From Actinomycetaceae bacterium (GTDB lineage: Bacteria; Actinomycetota; Actinomycetes; Actinomycetales; Actinomycetaceae), in assembly GCA_017539125.1 (NCBI GenBank), contig JAFYHO010000032.1:1-40932 (forward strand): a stretch of 40,932 bases of DNA, given 5' to 3'. The notes beneath the pieces were generated by a model that saw nothing but the letters and a program-made list of their open reading frames with translations, made no database searches and was not told where the DNA came from. Shown here piece by piece: positions 8,600-18,035 of the stretch (the first letter of the stretch is position 1; every line of letters begins with the position of its first letter). A program made the position numbers and the translations under genes.

Positions 8600-9532
8600 C
8601 TAGAACACGAGGTTCGGTTTTAATTGTCCTTTATGCGTCTCGAGCAGCGCAATGGGAAGTCCGCGCGAAAAGGCGACGCCCACGCCTTCCAAGTCTCGCA
8701 TATCAATAAATTGCCCGTGCTGTAAACGCCGTGCCTCGTCCTCACTGACTTCTATCACCTCAAAAAGCCCCGCGCAGGTATCGGCAAGAGAAATATAGGG
8801 CAGGGGCTTGCCCTCGCCCACATACTCAGCGAGAGCTGAAATAGAAGCGCAGTCCTGCTCGCTCCACTTCCCTACTCGCGTGCGCCGCAAGGCCGTCAGG
8901 TGAGCACCCGTGCCGAGAGCCGCGCCAAGGTCGCGAGCAAGGGCGCGAATATAGGTGCCTGCCGAGCATTCCACGCGCACATCAATATCGACAACTGGCA
9001 CACCCTCGTATTCGTCAGAACGCGGCTCGCCGCACAGCTCGAAAACACTGACGGTGACGGGACGGGCTTGAAGATTAGTTTCTTTGCCCTCTCGCGCCAG
9101 CTCATAGGCGCGTTTGCCTTGTACTTTGATTGCCGATACAGAGCTGGGAACTTGCATGATATCGCCGGTCAAGGCACTCATCTGCTCAACTAATACATCA
9201 GCGGAAAGAGCCGCGCAACCAGCAGTTTCAACAATCTCACCCTCGGCGTCATCGGTCGTTGTTGTTATACCGAAGCGGATTGTGGCTGTGTATTCTTTGA
9301 AGCCAGCGCTCACGTATTGCAGGAGTTTGGTTGCCTTTCCAATGCCGACACAGAGCACACCAGTCGCCATAGGGTCAAGAGTTCCTGCGTGCCCGACTTT
9401 GCGTGTGCCTGCAAGCCGGCGCACCGCCGCGACAATATCGTGGCTCGTCACGCCCTTGTCCTTATCGATACAGAGCAGCCCTGAAAAAGGCTCTGTATCG
9501 TCGGCAGGGCGCGGCAGTTGGCCCCACGGCAT
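8600..9532 (-). CDS. truB: tRNA pseudouridine(55) synthase
   Basis: TruB makes pseudouridine 55 in the T-loop of tRNAs. From the ATG at 9532 the protein is 310 residues, the usual actinobacterial size. It has DKDKGVTSHDIV (about 23-34), the catalytic motif GHAGTLDPMATGVL with Asp53, and CSAGTYIRALARDLG. The start is uncertain: AAGGAA sits directly against this ATG, too close for good initiation. An in-frame ATG at 9640, inside rbfA, has GAGG 9 nt upstream and would add 36 basic, low-complexity residues. Homology favours the shorter form. The rbfA stop lies 34 bp upstream. Confidence 0.94.
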   Translation of the reverse strand: MPWGQLPRPADDTEPFSGLLCIDKDKGVTSHDIVAAVRRLAGTRKVGHAGTLDPMATGVLCVGIGKATKLLQYVSAGFKEYTATIRFGITTTTDDAEGEIVETAGCAALSADVLVEQMSALTGDIMQVPSSVSAIKVQGKRAYELAREGKETNLQARPVTVSVFELCGEPRSDEYEGVPVVDIDVRVECSAGTYIRALARDLGAALGTGAHLTALRRTRVGKWSEQDCASISALAEYVGEGKPLPYISLADTCAGLFEVIEVSEDEARRLQHGQFIDMRDLEGVGVAFSRGLPIALLETHKGQLKPNLVF

Positions 9533-9566
9533 TTCCTTGCGCGGGAGGCGTTCTGCACTGTTGTTC

Positions 9567-10019
9567 TTAGAGCTCGCTTTCCTCGCCACTGACGGGCTCG
9601 CTTTCGCGTGGCTCTTTATAGGGATTAGCGTCGCCGGCATACGTCTTTCCCTCGGCTGCCTGAGCAATTTCCTCGTCACGGTGACGGGCAGCAATCAAAG
9701 CGTCCTCGAAAGATTTTGCCGTCTCCGGTAGAGCGTCGAGAATGAACTCCAGCTCTGGGGTGAGACGCAGGCCCAACTGCTTGCCCACATGTGAGCGGAT
9801 CATGCCTTTGGCGCTGGCAAAACCTCGCGCAGCGTCAGCGCGTTCTTTCTCGCTGCCGTAGACGGTGTAGAAAATACTGGCATTTTGCAAATCGCCAGTC
9901 ACGCGCACATCGGTAATAGTCACCATTGCCAAGCGCGGGTCTTTGACGCGCGTGTTGACGAGGGAGGCGACAATCTCGTGGATACGCTCGCCGACTTTTT
10001 CAACTCGCGGGTTAGCCAT
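9567..10019 (-). CDS. rbfA: 30S ribosome-binding factor A
   Basis: RbfA is a small KH-fold protein that helps late maturation of the 16S rRNA 5' end and cold adaptation. The 150-residue sequence begins with VEKVGERIHEIVASLV and has VTITDVRVTGDLQNASIFYTVYG and the helical LRLTPELEFILD segment. The C-terminal 35 residues are acidic and variable. The ATG at 10019 has AAGGAGAG upstream. It lies 67 bp after infB in the conserved nusA-infB-rbfA-truB-ribF order. Confidence 0.96.
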   Translation of the reverse strand: MANPRVEKVGERIHEIVASLVNTRVKDPRLAMVTITDVRVTGDLQNASIFYTVYGSEKERADAARGFASAKGMIRSHVGKQLGLRLTPELEFILDALPETAKSFEDALIAARHRDEEIAQAAEGKTYAGDANPYKEPRESEPVSGEESEL

Positions 10020-10086
10020 CGTCTCTCCTTAAGCTGCAATGGCGAGCCTGGAATATTCAGACCCGCCATTGCTATTGTATGACGTT

Positions 10087-12849
10087 TTAGTCGCGTTTCT
10101 TCTCTTGCATTTCGAAGGTTTCGATAATATCGCCCTCGGCAATGTCCTTGTAGCCGAGAGTAATACCGCACTCGTAGCCTTCTTTCATCTCTGTCACATC
10201 GTCCTTTTCGTGGCGCAAGGAGACGATTTCGAGGTCTCCTGCCACAACGACACCGTCGCGAACAAGGCGTGCCTTGGTGCCGCGGCGAATAGTGCCAGAG
10301 CGAATAATACAGCCAGCGATATTGCCGAATTTGCCAGAGCGGAAGACCTGGCGGATTTCGGCGCTGCCGAGCTGGACTTCTTCGTAGATAGGCTTGAGCA
10401 TGCCCTTGAGGGCGGCTTCGACATCGTCGATTGCCTGGTAGATGACCGAGTAGAACTTGAGCTCCACACCCTCGGCGTCTGCCATTTCGGCAACGCGCTC
10501 AGCCGGGCGGACGTTGAAGCCGATAATAACAGCGTTATCGACCGTTGCGAGGTTGACGTCGTTCTGAGTGATTGCACCAACGCCACGGTGGATAATCTGC
10601 AAGCCGACTTCTTCGCCCACATCAATCTTGAGCAAGGAGGCTTCGAGGGCCTCGACCGAACCAGAAGCGTCACCCTTGATGATGAGGTTGAGGTTCGTGA
10701 CGGCACCCTCAGACAGGGCCTCGTTGAGATTCTCGAGGGAGACGCGCTTGCGACGCTTGGCAAGAGTTGCCGCGCGCTGGGCTGTATCGCGCCTACCTGC
10801 GATTTGGCGTGCCGTGCGGTCGTCCTCAGCAACAAGGAAGCTATCGCCTGCACTGGGAACAGAGTTCAAACCGAAAACCTGGACGGGACGCGAAGGCTCT
10901 GCCTCAGTCACGTCAAAGCCGTTCTCATCAAACATGGCACGCACGCGCCCGTAAGCTGTGCCAACCACGAGCGGATCGCCGATACGCAGTGTGCCAGTCT
11001 GAACGAGCGCAGTAATAACAGCGCCACGGCCCTGATCGAGCTTCGCCTCGATAGCCACACCGCGAGCGGGGTGGTCAGGATTGGCGCGCAGCTCCATTTC
11101 TGCGTCTGCCGTGTACAAGATAGCCTCGAGCAAATCGTCAATGCCGATTTGCTTCTTTGCCGAGATGTCCACGAACATGGTGTCGCCGCCGTACTCTTCG
11201 GTCACAACGCCGTATTCGGTCAACTGCGTACGCACCTTGACAGGGTCTGCGCCGTCCACATCAATCTTGTTGACGGCGACAATCATCTTCACCCCAGCGG
11301 ACTGGGCGTGGTTGATTGCTTCAACTGTCTGGGGCATGACACCGTCATTTGCGGCGACAACGAGCACCGCAATATCGGTGACGTCCGCGCCACGGGCACG
11401 CATCTGGGTGAACGCCTCGTGACCAGGGGTATCGATAAAGGTAATAGCTCGCTTTTCGCCCTCATAGTCGAGGTGGACCTGATAGGCACCGATGTGCTGG
11501 GTGATGCCGCCATGCTCGGTGGTGATGACCTCGGTATTGCGGATAGCGTCGAGAAGTTTCGTTTTACCGTGGTCGACGTGGCCCATAACGGTGACGACGG
11601 GCGGGCGAGGCTTGAGGTTTTCTTCGTCTTGGAGAAGTTCTTCTTCTTCCAAGTTGATATCGAAGGCTTCAAGGATCTCGCGATCTTCATCCTCTGGGGA
11701 GAGAACCTGGACGTCATAGCCGAGCTCTTCACCGAGAATCTTGAAAGTATCCTCGTCCAAAGACTGGTTCATTGTCGCCATTTCGCCCATGCGCATGAGG
11801 ACGGTAATGAGCGAGGCTGGGTCTGCTCCGATACGCTCGGCGAAGTCAGCGAGGGACGCTCCTGCACGTAGGCGGACGACTGTCGAGCCGTCACCACGCG
11901 GCACTTCAACGCCTTGGAGTACGGGAGATGCTTGTGCCTCCCACTCTTCTCGCTTTGCTCTGCGCGATTTACGGCTGCGTGCCGGCTTTCCGCCTTGACG
12001 GCCGAAAGCGCCTGCTGTCGAGCCGCCGCGCGAGCGTCCACCACTGCGGGTGAAGCCGCCACCTGCACCGGGAGCGCCAAAGCGACCACCGCCGCGTCCG
12101 CTTCCACGACCGCCGCCTTTACCGCCACGCCCTGGTGCCTCTGCTGGTAATGCGGCACCTGCGCCCTGCGGCAACAGAGACGATGAGCTGGAACGATTCG
12201 AGCGGCGCCCAGAACGTCCACCGTCAGAGCGTTTGGAACCCTGGGAACCTGAACGAGAGCCACCGCCTGCATCGGTGTCGGGGCGGGGCATTCCCTGCTG
12301 AGCAGCATAAGGATTATTGCCGGGACGTGGACCGCGCCTCCCGCCTTGCGGGCGTGGGCCTGCGCCGCCGCCGGGGCGAGGCATTCCCTGCTGAGCAGCA
12401 TAAGGATTATTACCGGGACGAGGGCCAGAGCGCGGAGCTTTCGGCTTAGGCTTTGGCGCTAGATCCTCAGGCTTGACCTCGTCAACCTCAGGAACAGCAA
12501 TTTCTGCCTGATCAGAATCAACGGGTTCTTGATCTGCTTTCTTTGCAGGACCTGGTTTAGGCTTGGCAGCCTGAGCTTCAGACTCTTCGACTGTCTCAAC
12601 TGCTGGTGCTTCTTGCTCGACAGCAGCAGCTTCCTCGTCTTTTTTCTTCTTCTTTGGCGCTTTCGCTGGGTATTTTTCCAATACCTCAGGATTGGCGTCA
12701 ACGTATTCGCGCGCTTTGCGCACGACTGGTGCCTCAACAGTTGATGAGGCAGACTTGACGAATTCGCCTTGTTCCTTGAGTATCTCAAGCAAACCCTTGC
12801 TGGAGATATTCAATTCCTTGGCAAGTTCATGGACACGTACCTTGGCCAC
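10087..12849 (-). CDS. infB: Translation initiation factor IF-2
   Basis: IF-2 is the GTPase that brings fMet-tRNA to the 30S subunit and promotes subunit joining. The 920-residue protein has an IF2_N domain ([19 protein letters not shown], 3-21) and a long Lys/Glu/Pro then Gly/Arg-rich linker (about 60-330). A second IF2_N-like segment and the G domain follow, with [12 protein letters not shown] (about 421), DTPGHEAF and NKID, then the C-terminal beta-barrels. The linker has two near-identical blocks containing [16 protein letters not shown], encoded by DNA repeats near 12290-12330 and 12380-12423. GTG at 12849 with AAGGAG 7 nt upstream is preferred over a start at 12879. Confidence 0.97.
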   Translation of the reverse strand: MAKVRVHELAKELNISSKGLLEILKEQGEFVKSASSTVEAPVVRKAREYVDANPEVLEKYPAKAPKKKKKDEEAAAVEQEAPAVETVEESEAQAAKPKPGPAKKADQEPVDSDQAEIAVPEVDEVKPEDLAPKPKPKAPRSGPRPGNNPYAAQQGMPRPGGGAGPRPQGGRRGPRPGNNPYAAQQGMPRPDTDAGGGSRSGSQGSKRSDGGRSGRRSNRSSSSSLLPQGAGAALPAEAPGRGGKGGGRGSGRGGGRFGAPGAGGGFTRSGGRSRGGSTAGAFGRQGGKPARSRKSRRAKREEWEAQASPVLQGVEVPRGDGSTVVRLRAGASLADFAERIGADPASLITVLMRMGEMATMNQSLDEDTFKILGEELGYDVQVLSPEDEDREILEAFDINLEEEELLQDEENLKPRPPVVTVMGHVDHGKTKLLDAIRNTEVITTEHGGITQHIGAYQVHLDYEGEKRAITFIDTPGHEAFTQMRARGADVTDIAVLVVAANDGVMPQTVEAINHAQSAGVKMIVAVNKIDVDGADPVKVRTQLTEYGVVTEEYGGDTMFVDISAKKQIGIDDLLEAILYTADAEMELRANPDHPARGVAIEAKLDQGRGAVITALVQTGTLRIGDPLVVGTAYGRVRAMFDENGFDVTEAEPSRPVQVFGLNSVPSAGDSFLVAEDDRTARQIAGRRDTAQRAATLAKRRKRVSLENLNEALSEGAVTNLNLIIKGDASGSVEALEASLLKIDVGEEVGLQIIHRGVGAITQNDVNLATVDNAVIIGFNVRPAERVAEMADAEGVELKFYSVIYQAIDDVEAALKGMLKPIYEEVQLGSAEIRQVFRSGKFGNIAGCIIRSGTIRRGTKARLVRDGVVVAGDLEIVSLRHEKDDVTEMKEGYECGITLGYKDIAEGDIIETFEMQEKKRD

Positions 12850-13142
12850 AGTTCTCCTTCTTTGGGATCTGTGCGCCACGCGCCACAGACCCTCTCTATT
12901 GCTGGCAGCTCATCGCTGGGTACTCATCGGGTTCCCATCGGCTTTCTACCCGCTTTCCTTTTCGGGTCATCGTCGAACTCGCGCTCGAAGTGACAATCTG
13001 ACATTGACATACGCACAGCAAATATTCGCTACGCGCTCTAGCAAGTTTAGCGTGCCACTATGGGAAAAGGACTGCTAGCGCGCTGAAAATCACGTCACTA
13101 GAGTGTGAAATGTGACAATAGAAATGCGTGCCGTCAGAGGTT
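12850..13142 (-). other. infB-nusA intergenic region; no ylxR found
   Basis: In most bacteria a roughly 90-codon ylxR (rnpM) gene lies between nusA and infB. No minus-strand reading frame of that kind is present here. The stretch contains a small hairpin, GTCAC...GTGAC (13094-13116), just beyond nusA. GGGTA/TACCC arms and three spaced CATCG repeats lie in what would be the infB leader. No convincing promoter was recognised, though the length suggests infB has its own. Confidence 0.5.
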
Positions 13143-14141
13143 TTAGACCTCGTCTGCCTCGGCTTCGGCGTCCTCGGACTCAGTGCGAATATCAATCGAC
13201 CAGCCTGTCAGCTTGGCAGCCAAACGCACATTTTGTGCCTCTTTGCCGATAGCCAGAGAAGCCTCGCTGTCAGGAACAATAGCGCGAGCCTGGCGCTTGT
13301 CTTTGTCGATAATATCGACGCGCACAACATGGGCCGGAGACAGGGACGCGCCGATAAACAAGGCGGGGTCATCGTCATAATCGACAATATCGATTTTTTC
13401 CCGACCCAATTCCGTCATTACCGCACGCACACGCTGGCCGTTATGCCCAATACACGCGCCCTTGGGATTCACACCCTGCTCAGCTGTCCACACAGCAATC
13501 TTCGTACGGTGCCCTGCTTCACGCGAAAGCGCCACGATTTCGACTGTACCGTCTGCAATTTCGGGAACTTCATGCTCAAAAAGCCTGCGCACAAACTCGG
13601 GGTGAGTACGCGAAAGACGAATAGACACGCCACGCTGGCCGACCGAAACCTCTATAACATAGGCTTTCAGACGGTCGCCGTGGGAAAAATACTCGCCAGG
13701 AACTTGTTCTTCCGCACGCAAAATCGCCTCGTGCTCACCCAAATCGATGAGCAAATCCCGCGAATCAGGATTGGGATTTTGCTGAACAACACCAGAAACA
13801 ATCTTGCCCTGCTTGCCCTTGAAAGAGCCAAGGAGGCGGTCAGACTCCGCGTCACGCAGGCGCTGAGCAATAACGGACTTGGCAGTAGCCGTCGCGATAC
13901 GTCCAAAATCGCCAGGCGTGTCGTCAAACTCGCCAACGACATTGCCGTCCTCATCGTATTCAGGAGCGATAACCTTCGTCGCTCCCGTCGCACGATCCAT
14001 CTCCACGCGAGCGCCCTTGATAGCACCAGGCACACGCTGATAAGCGTGCAGGAGCGCATCTTCAATGGCCTCTATAAGAACATCAACAGGAATACCCAAT
14101 TCGCTCTCTACAAGGCGAAGTTCACTCATCTGGATATCCAT
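13143..14141 (-). CDS. nusA: Transcription termination/antitermination factor NusA
   Basis: NusA binds RNA polymerase and modulates pausing, termination and antitermination. The 332-residue protein has the N-terminal polymerase-binding domain (1-125), an S1 domain (about 130-200, KIVSGVVQQNPN) and tandem KH domains (NPKGACIGHNGQRVRAVMTELG; SEASLAIGKEAQNVRLAAKLTGW). It lacks the C-terminal acidic repeats of the E. coli protein, as is normal in actinobacteria. The ATG at 14141 has AGGAT 5-6 nt upstream, and the leading residues match mycobacterial NusA. It lies 18 bp after rimP. Confidence 0.97.
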   Translation of the reverse strand: MDIQMSELRLVESELGIPVDVLIEAIEDALLHAYQRVPGAIKGARVEMDRATGATKVIAPEYDEDGNVVGEFDDTPGDFGRIATATAKSVIAQRLRDAESDRLLGSFKGKQGKIVSGVVQQNPNPDSRDLLIDLGEHEAILRAEEQVPGEYFSHGDRLKAYVIEVSVGQRGVSIRLSRTHPEFVRRLFEHEVPEIADGTVEIVALSREAGHRTKIAVWTAEQGVNPKGACIGHNGQRVRAVMTELGREKIDIVDYDDDPALFIGASLSPAHVVRVDIIDKDKRQARAIVPDSEASLAIGKEAQNVRLAAKLTGWSIDIRTESEDAEAEADEV

Positions 14142-14159
14142 TGCTATCCTGCCTTTCCG

Positions 14160-14714
14160 CTAGTCCTGTGCCTGCGACAATTCGACTTTGACCTGCGCTT
14201 TCACAATCTCTGCCAGAGAAAGGCAGCGCTCGCCGTTGTCAGTGTTGATATTAACCTTATCATCATAGACGGATTCGATACGCCCGGTTATGCGACTGTC
14301 ATCGCTTAGCTGAAAACGCACGAGACGCCCAATGGCGCGCGAGAAGTGGCGCGACTCGGTGAGCTTACGATCTGTGCCGGGTGTCGAGACTTCCAAAGTG
14401 TAGGCGCCCTCAACCAAATCAACATCGTCCAACTTCGCCGAAATCTCACGCGAAACTTCGGTGAGTTTGTCAGAATCAAGGCCGCCCGGGCCCCACGGCA
14501 AATCGAGAACAACATGAATAATGCGCGTCCCTCCTGCCCTGCGAGCGCTCACCGATTCGAGATAAAGCCCTGCTTGAACAACGATATCGTTCAGCGCATT
14601 CGAGATACGCTCTGTTGTTTCATCGGGGACAGACAGGCGTGTACTTTGCTGCCTCGTCTGATTATTTTTTGCAGCCGAACGAGACTGCTGTTTTTTCTTC
14701 GACGACTTTCCCAT
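14160..14714 (-). CDS. rimP: Ribosome maturation factor RimP
   Basis: RimP is needed for 30S subunit maturation. The 184-residue protein has a Lys/Ser/Gln-rich N-terminal extension (1-30), then the RimP_N domain (LYLESVSARRAGGTRIIHVVLD; YTLEVSTPGTDRKL at about 110-123) and the C-terminal SH3-like domain (GRIESVYDDKVNI). An in-frame ATG at 14756 exists, but 14714 lies 7 nt after a TATTCT box and has no Shine-Dalgarno, suggesting a leaderless transcript that opens the whole rimP-to-ribF operon. Confidence 0.95.
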   Translation of the reverse strand: MGKSSKKKQQSRSAAKNNQTRQQSTRLSVPDETTERISNALNDIVVQAGLYLESVSARRAGGTRIIHVVLDLPWGPGGLDSDKLTEVSREISAKLDDVDLVEGAYTLEVSTPGTDRKLTESRHFSRAIGRLVRFQLSDDSRITGRIESVYDDKVNINTDNGERCLSLAEIVKAQVKVELSQAQD

Positions 14715-14721
14715 GATGTTC

Positions 14722-14727
14722 AGAATA
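14722..14727 (-). promoter_or_regulatory. Putative leaderless -10 box for rimP-nusA
   Basis: On the minus strand TATTCT is separated by 7 nt from the rimP ATG, with no ribosome-binding site between. The -35 region is poor. This would be the main promoter of the rimP-nusA operon. Confidence 0.4.
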
Positions 14728-14863
14728 CTCGGCTCAGCTGGCAAACGCGAGCCCAATGGGACGGAGATATTTTTCTCAAAACATTCCCTCGCCTAAGGTT
14801 TATCCGCAGCCTCTAAAGCGCGCCGTCTTAAGACAAGGGCAGAAATCTGGCACGATATTCTCT

Positions 14864-15868
14864 ATGAGTTCCGATTCTTCTGTCTCACCTTTGCAAGCGG
14901 AGGGCTTCGAGCCAATGGATGCCCCCTGGCTTTTTGACGACGATAACGTCCAGCGCGGTCGTTTTGCTGCTCCGGAAAAAAAGAAGAAAAAATCGAAGTT
15001 CCTTACTTTTCTCTCGCTTCTGCTTGTGGTGGGGGTTGTGGCTGGCCTTCTGTATGTTGGCACGCGCCTTGACTATCAAAAAATAGATCCTGATCCTCCA
15101 ACTTCTGCCGAGCAGGCACGTCAAGATATGGCTGTAGAAGCTGCACGTATTCTTTCGTATAGCACACACAATGGGCAGAGTGAACTTGCTGCTCATGCGC
15201 AAAAATGGCTGGATATGTTAGGTGGGGTGTGGCAGCCTTGGCCTGACGGGAATCTTCCCGAGGGGCGCACGAATCCGCCGTATGAGACGGAAGCTCCCAA
15301 TCAAGCGGATCCCTCGTATGTGATTGAGCAGTTGAATAATTTGTCTGCCTCGGCTACCGATCAGGCAAGTCTTTATAATGACGGTGAACGTGAGTCTTTG
15401 GTTCGTATAGCGATAGACGCGAAGATTTGTGCCGCGCGTGTTGCTACGAATGCTGGAATAGAAGCCCCTGCCAGCGGCACTTTGGACATGGAACATTTAG
15501 CAGAAGTAGCCGATTCTGATACTCTCACGGCTTTGAGTCAGGCACGCCAGTGGCTAGAGAAAGACGCAAGCCTTGTCTATGTCACGGGGCGTACTGCTCT
15601 GTCAGCTCGCATTGAGACGATTACGGCTTTAGAGGAAGCAATTTTGGCGCGCGATACTAAGGATAAGCGCCCTGCTGTTGCTCCTCTCCCCCAGCTTAAA
15701 GACGGGCAAAGCTTGACGAATGTAGCTTTGTCTCAGATTGCCAGCACGCTCATTGCGAAATCTTCGGATGCGAGCGCTGAGCAAATCCGCGCCATTGTCG
15801 CCTATGTGTACTCTCTCTATCTGAGCGATCCCGAGCGAGCCCAGGCCGATATTCTGCCCCTCCAATGA
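14864..15868 (+). CDS. Membrane-anchored protein of unknown function between rimP and proS
   Basis: The 334-residue protein has a cytoplasmic N-terminus of about 45 residues ending in six near-continuous lysines, then one membrane helix (FLTFLSLLLVVGVVAGLLYV) and a mostly helical, Ala-rich extracytoplasmic domain. Two of its features are a Trp-Gln-Pro-Trp segment after residue 120 and a C-terminal helix. Mycobacteria carry membrane or DUF4439-type (ferritin-like) genes at this same place between rimP and proS. That positional match is suggestive only, and I do not recognise a catalytic motif. The ATG at 14864 is preferred to an in-frame start at 14756, which would overlap the rimP promoter. 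There is no Shine-Dalgarno; a GATATT box lies just upstream. Confidence 0.8.
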   Translation: MSSDSSVSPLQAEGFEPMDAPWLFDDDNVQRGRFAAPEKKKKKSKFLTFLSLLLVVGVVAGLLYVGTRLDYQKIDPDPPTSAEQARQDMAVEAARILSYSTHNGQSELAAHAQKWLDMLGGVWQPWPDGNLPEGRTNPPYETEAPNQADPSYVIEQLNNLSASATDQASLYNDGERESLVRIAIDAKICAARVATNAGIEAPASGTLDMEHLAEVADSDTLTALSQARQWLEKDASLVYVTGRTALSARIETITALEEAILARDTKDKRPAVAPLPQLKDGQSLTNVALSQIASTLIAKSSDASAEQIRAIVAYVYSLYLSDPERAQADILPLQ

Positions 15869-15876
15869 TTTTTCCT

Positions 15877-16033
15877 CCCGTCGTTGCGAGGGAGTGAGCG
15901 CAACGCAATCACCACCCCCGTCGTTGCGAGGGAGTGAGCGTAGCGAACGACCGAAGCAATCTCGAGTAATTCATTGCAATACAGAAACTAGAGATTGCCG
16001 CGCTCGCCTTTCAGGCTCGCTCGCGATGACGGG
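15877..16033. repeat. Family 1 inverted-repeat element, copy R3
   Basis: The left end is partly duplicated: CCCGTCGTTGCGAGGGAGTG occurs at 15877 and again near 15917. The arms GAAGCAATCTCGAGT and ACTAGAGATTGCCGCG follow, and it ends with CTCGCGATGACGGG. It lies between the convergent unknown-protein gene and proS, 8 bp from the former stop and 6 bp from the latter, so it could serve as a bidirectional terminator. Confidence 0.8.
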
Positions 16034-16039
16034 TTGGGG

Positions 16040-17818
16040 TTAGAGGATGTCGAGTAGGCGCGTGACAGCGTCGGAGACGGGAACATCCTCGCTTGTGCCC
16101 TCGGCGCGAACACGGATTTCGACATTGCCCTCTTGCAAACCACGCCCTACGACGATTGCGTAGGGAATGCCGAGCAACTCGTAGTCGGCGAATTTCACGC
16201 CGGCAGAGACTTTGCGGCGGTCATCGTAGAGGACTTCCACGCCAGCTTTTTCGAGCTCTTCAGCAATGCCATGAGCCGTATCAAAGAGTTCATCTCCTTT
16301 GCCAGTGGCAAGAATATGCACTTTTGCGGGAGCGATTTCTTCGGGCCACACCAGGCCTTTTTCATCGTGGTATTCCTCGGCGAGAGCTGCCATAACGCGC
16401 GAGACACCAATACCATAAGAGCCCATAGTGACGACGGTCGTCTTACCGTTTTGGTCGAGGACGGTCAGGTCGAGTGCCTCGGCGTATTTGCGACCCAAAG
16501 CGAAGATGTGTCCGATTTCGATACCGCGTGCCAGCTCCAGCTCACCAGAGCCATCAGGCGCTAAATCGCCTGCGCGTACTTCGGCGGCTTCAATCGTGCC
16601 ATCCGCCTCGAAATCGCGGCCGTAGACGAGATTGAATACGTGGTGTTCTGCCTTGTTTGCGCCGGTAATCCATGCGGAGCCGCGCGCAATATGCGGGTCG
16701 AGCAGGTAGCGCAGAGGGAGCTCTCCCTCTTCTGCCGTAGCTCGGCGCTCAGACTGCGGGCCAATAACTTCTGGACCAATATAACCCGCTACAAGTTCGG
16801 GATACTTCTTCAGGTCATCCTCGCTTGCCATGTCCACTTCGGCAGGTGACAGCGCGGCTTCAACGCGCTTCATATCGACCTCACGGTCGCCCGGCACACC
16901 AATCACGAGAACTTCGCGCTCACCATCTGGGTGCGTCGCCGTCACCACCACATTTTTCAGGGTGTCGCTTGCCTGCCACGGCTCGCCCTCACGCGGTTTC
17001 ACCTCGTTGCACACGTCGATGAGCGCTTCGATTGTGGCTGCGTCGGGGGTGTGGACGATTTCTGGTGCGGGAACGTTCTCGAAAGAGACTTCGGGGAGTT
17101 CAGGGGTTGTCACGGCTTCCACATTTGCTGCGTATCCCCCAGCCGAGCGCACAAAAGTGTCCTCGCCGATTGGCGTGGGATAGAGGAATTCTTCGCTGCG
17201 CGAGCCGCCCATTGCCCCGCTCATCGCCGAGCAGATGACATAGGGCAGGCCGAGGCGGTCAAAGATTCTTTGATATGCCACACGCATATTGTCATAAGAC
17301 GCTGCCAAACCTTCGTCGTCAATATCGAAGGAGTAGGCGTCTTTCATGGAGAATGCACGCGAGCGGATAATGCCTGCACGCGGACGGGCTTCGTCGCGGT
17401 ATTTTGTTTGGATTTGGTAGAGCGTTAAGGGGAGGTCTTTGTACGAGGAGTACATGTCTTTGACGGTGAGCGTGAACATTTCCTCGTGGGTGGGTCCAAG
17501 CAGATAGTCTCCCTCTTTGCGGTCTTTCAGGGTGAAGAGTGTCGCGCCGTATTCGCTCCAGCGGTTTGTGGCTTCGTAGGGCTCACGCGGAAGCAGTGCA
17601 GGCAGGAGGACTTCTTGAGCTCCCGCTCTATCCATTTCTTCACGCACGACGTTTTCTACTTTGCGGAATACTCGCAGGCCGAGTGGGAGCCATGTGTAGA
17701 TTCCGGGGGCGACACGGCGAATATAGCCGCCACGAACGAGAAGCTTGTGGGAAGCGACTTCGGCATCTGCGGGGTCTTCGCGCAGTGTGCGCACAAAAAG
17801 AGAGGACATTTTCAACAT
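16040..17818 (-). CDS. proS: Prolyl-tRNA synthetase
   Basis: This class II synthetase charges tRNA-Pro. The 592-residue protein is the bacterial type with an inserted editing domain (about 230-400). Class II motif 2 is in [21 protein letters not shown] and motif 3 in [26 protein letters not shown] and [11 protein letters not shown] are typical ProS segments. Three in-frame ATGs occur at the start. The one at 17818 is favoured because a TATGCT -10 box ends 7 nt upstream; the first ATG (17830) would lie inside that box. AGGGA between them may also serve as a weak ribosome-binding site. Confidence 0.97.
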   Translation of the reverse strand: MLKMSSLFVRTLREDPADAEVASHKLLVRGGYIRRVAPGIYTWLPLGLRVFRKVENVVREEMDRAGAQEVLLPALLPREPYEATNRWSEYGATLFTLKDRKEGDYLLGPTHEEMFTLTVKDMYSSYKDLPLTLYQIQTKYRDEARPRAGIIRSRAFSMKDAYSFDIDDEGLAASYDNMRVAYQRIFDRLGLPYVICSAMSGAMGGSRSEEFLYPTPIGEDTFVRSAGGYAANVEAVTTPELPEVSFENVPAPEIVHTPDAATIEALIDVCNEVKPREGEPWQASDTLKNVVVTATHPDGEREVLVIGVPGDREVDMKRVEAALSPAEVDMASEDDLKKYPELVAGYIGPEVIGPQSERRATAEEGELPLRYLLDPHIARGSAWITGANKAEHHVFNLVYGRDFEADGTIEAAEVRAGDLAPDGSGELELARGIEIGHIFALGRKYAEALDLTVLDQNGKTTVVTMGSYGIGVSRVMAALAEEYHDEKGLVWPEEIAPAKVHILATGKGDELFDTAHGIAEELEKAGVEVLYDDRRKVSAGVKFADYELLGIPYAIVVGRGLQEGNVEIRVRAEGTSEDVPVSDAVTRLLDIL

Positions 17819-17825
17819 ATCCCTA

Positions 17826-17831
17826 AGCATA
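17826..17831 (-). promoter_or_regulatory. Putative leaderless -10 box for proS
   Basis: TATGCT on the minus strand ends 7 nt before the chosen proS ATG, so transcription would start at that codon. The upstream -35 region lacks a clear hexamer but carries a CCCCGC/GCGGGG hairpin (about 17852-17869). Confidence 0.4.
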
Positions 17832-17892
17832 CCGCTCTCGCCACTGCCAGCCCCCGCCCAGCGCGGGGTTGCCTGTCACATTGTCCACACCT

Positions 17893-17968
17893 TCAATCAA
17901 AAACACGGCGATTATTTCCGTCTCGGGGCGGTCAGGCTTGATCCCCTCGACGAAAATAATCGCCGTGT
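17893..17968 (-). terminator. Large terminator-like hairpin between divergent genes
   Basis: The arm starting ACACGGCGATTATTT (17903) pairs with the arm ending AAATAATCGCCGTGT (17968), about 25 bp with few mismatches and a loop of roughly 14 nt. Read on the minus strand, the stem is followed at once by TTTTTGATTG, a U-tract. It lies upstream of the proS promoter and about 67 bp upstream of the divergent phosphatase gene, so it ends no annotated gene. It may end an unrecognised minus-strand small RNA, or insulate proS from antisense transcription. Confidence 0.6.
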
Positions 17969-18035
17969 CACGCCAACTGTGTTCGCATTTCGATGAGCAA
18001 GGATTTAAGCTAGGAAGGCAGAGGAAAGGAAGAAA

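Noticed and set aside
10039-11871. Open frame of 610 codons on the plus strand
   Set aside because: It lies wholly opposite infB, whose domains are clear. The antisense product resembles nothing and is a composition artefact.
12286-12423. Tandem DNA repeat within infB as a mobile or phase-variable element
   Set aside because: It keeps the frame and encodes the RPGNNP-type linker repeats common in actinobacterial IF-2, so it is normal low-complexity expansion.
13128-14309. Open frame of 393 codons on the plus strand
   Set aside because: It is antisense to nusA and the end of rimP, both secure. No start signals.
17818-17968. T-box riboswitch upstream of proS
   Set aside because: No T-box consensus or specifier-loop arrangement was seen, and the likely start site lies at the ATG, downstream of the hairpin.
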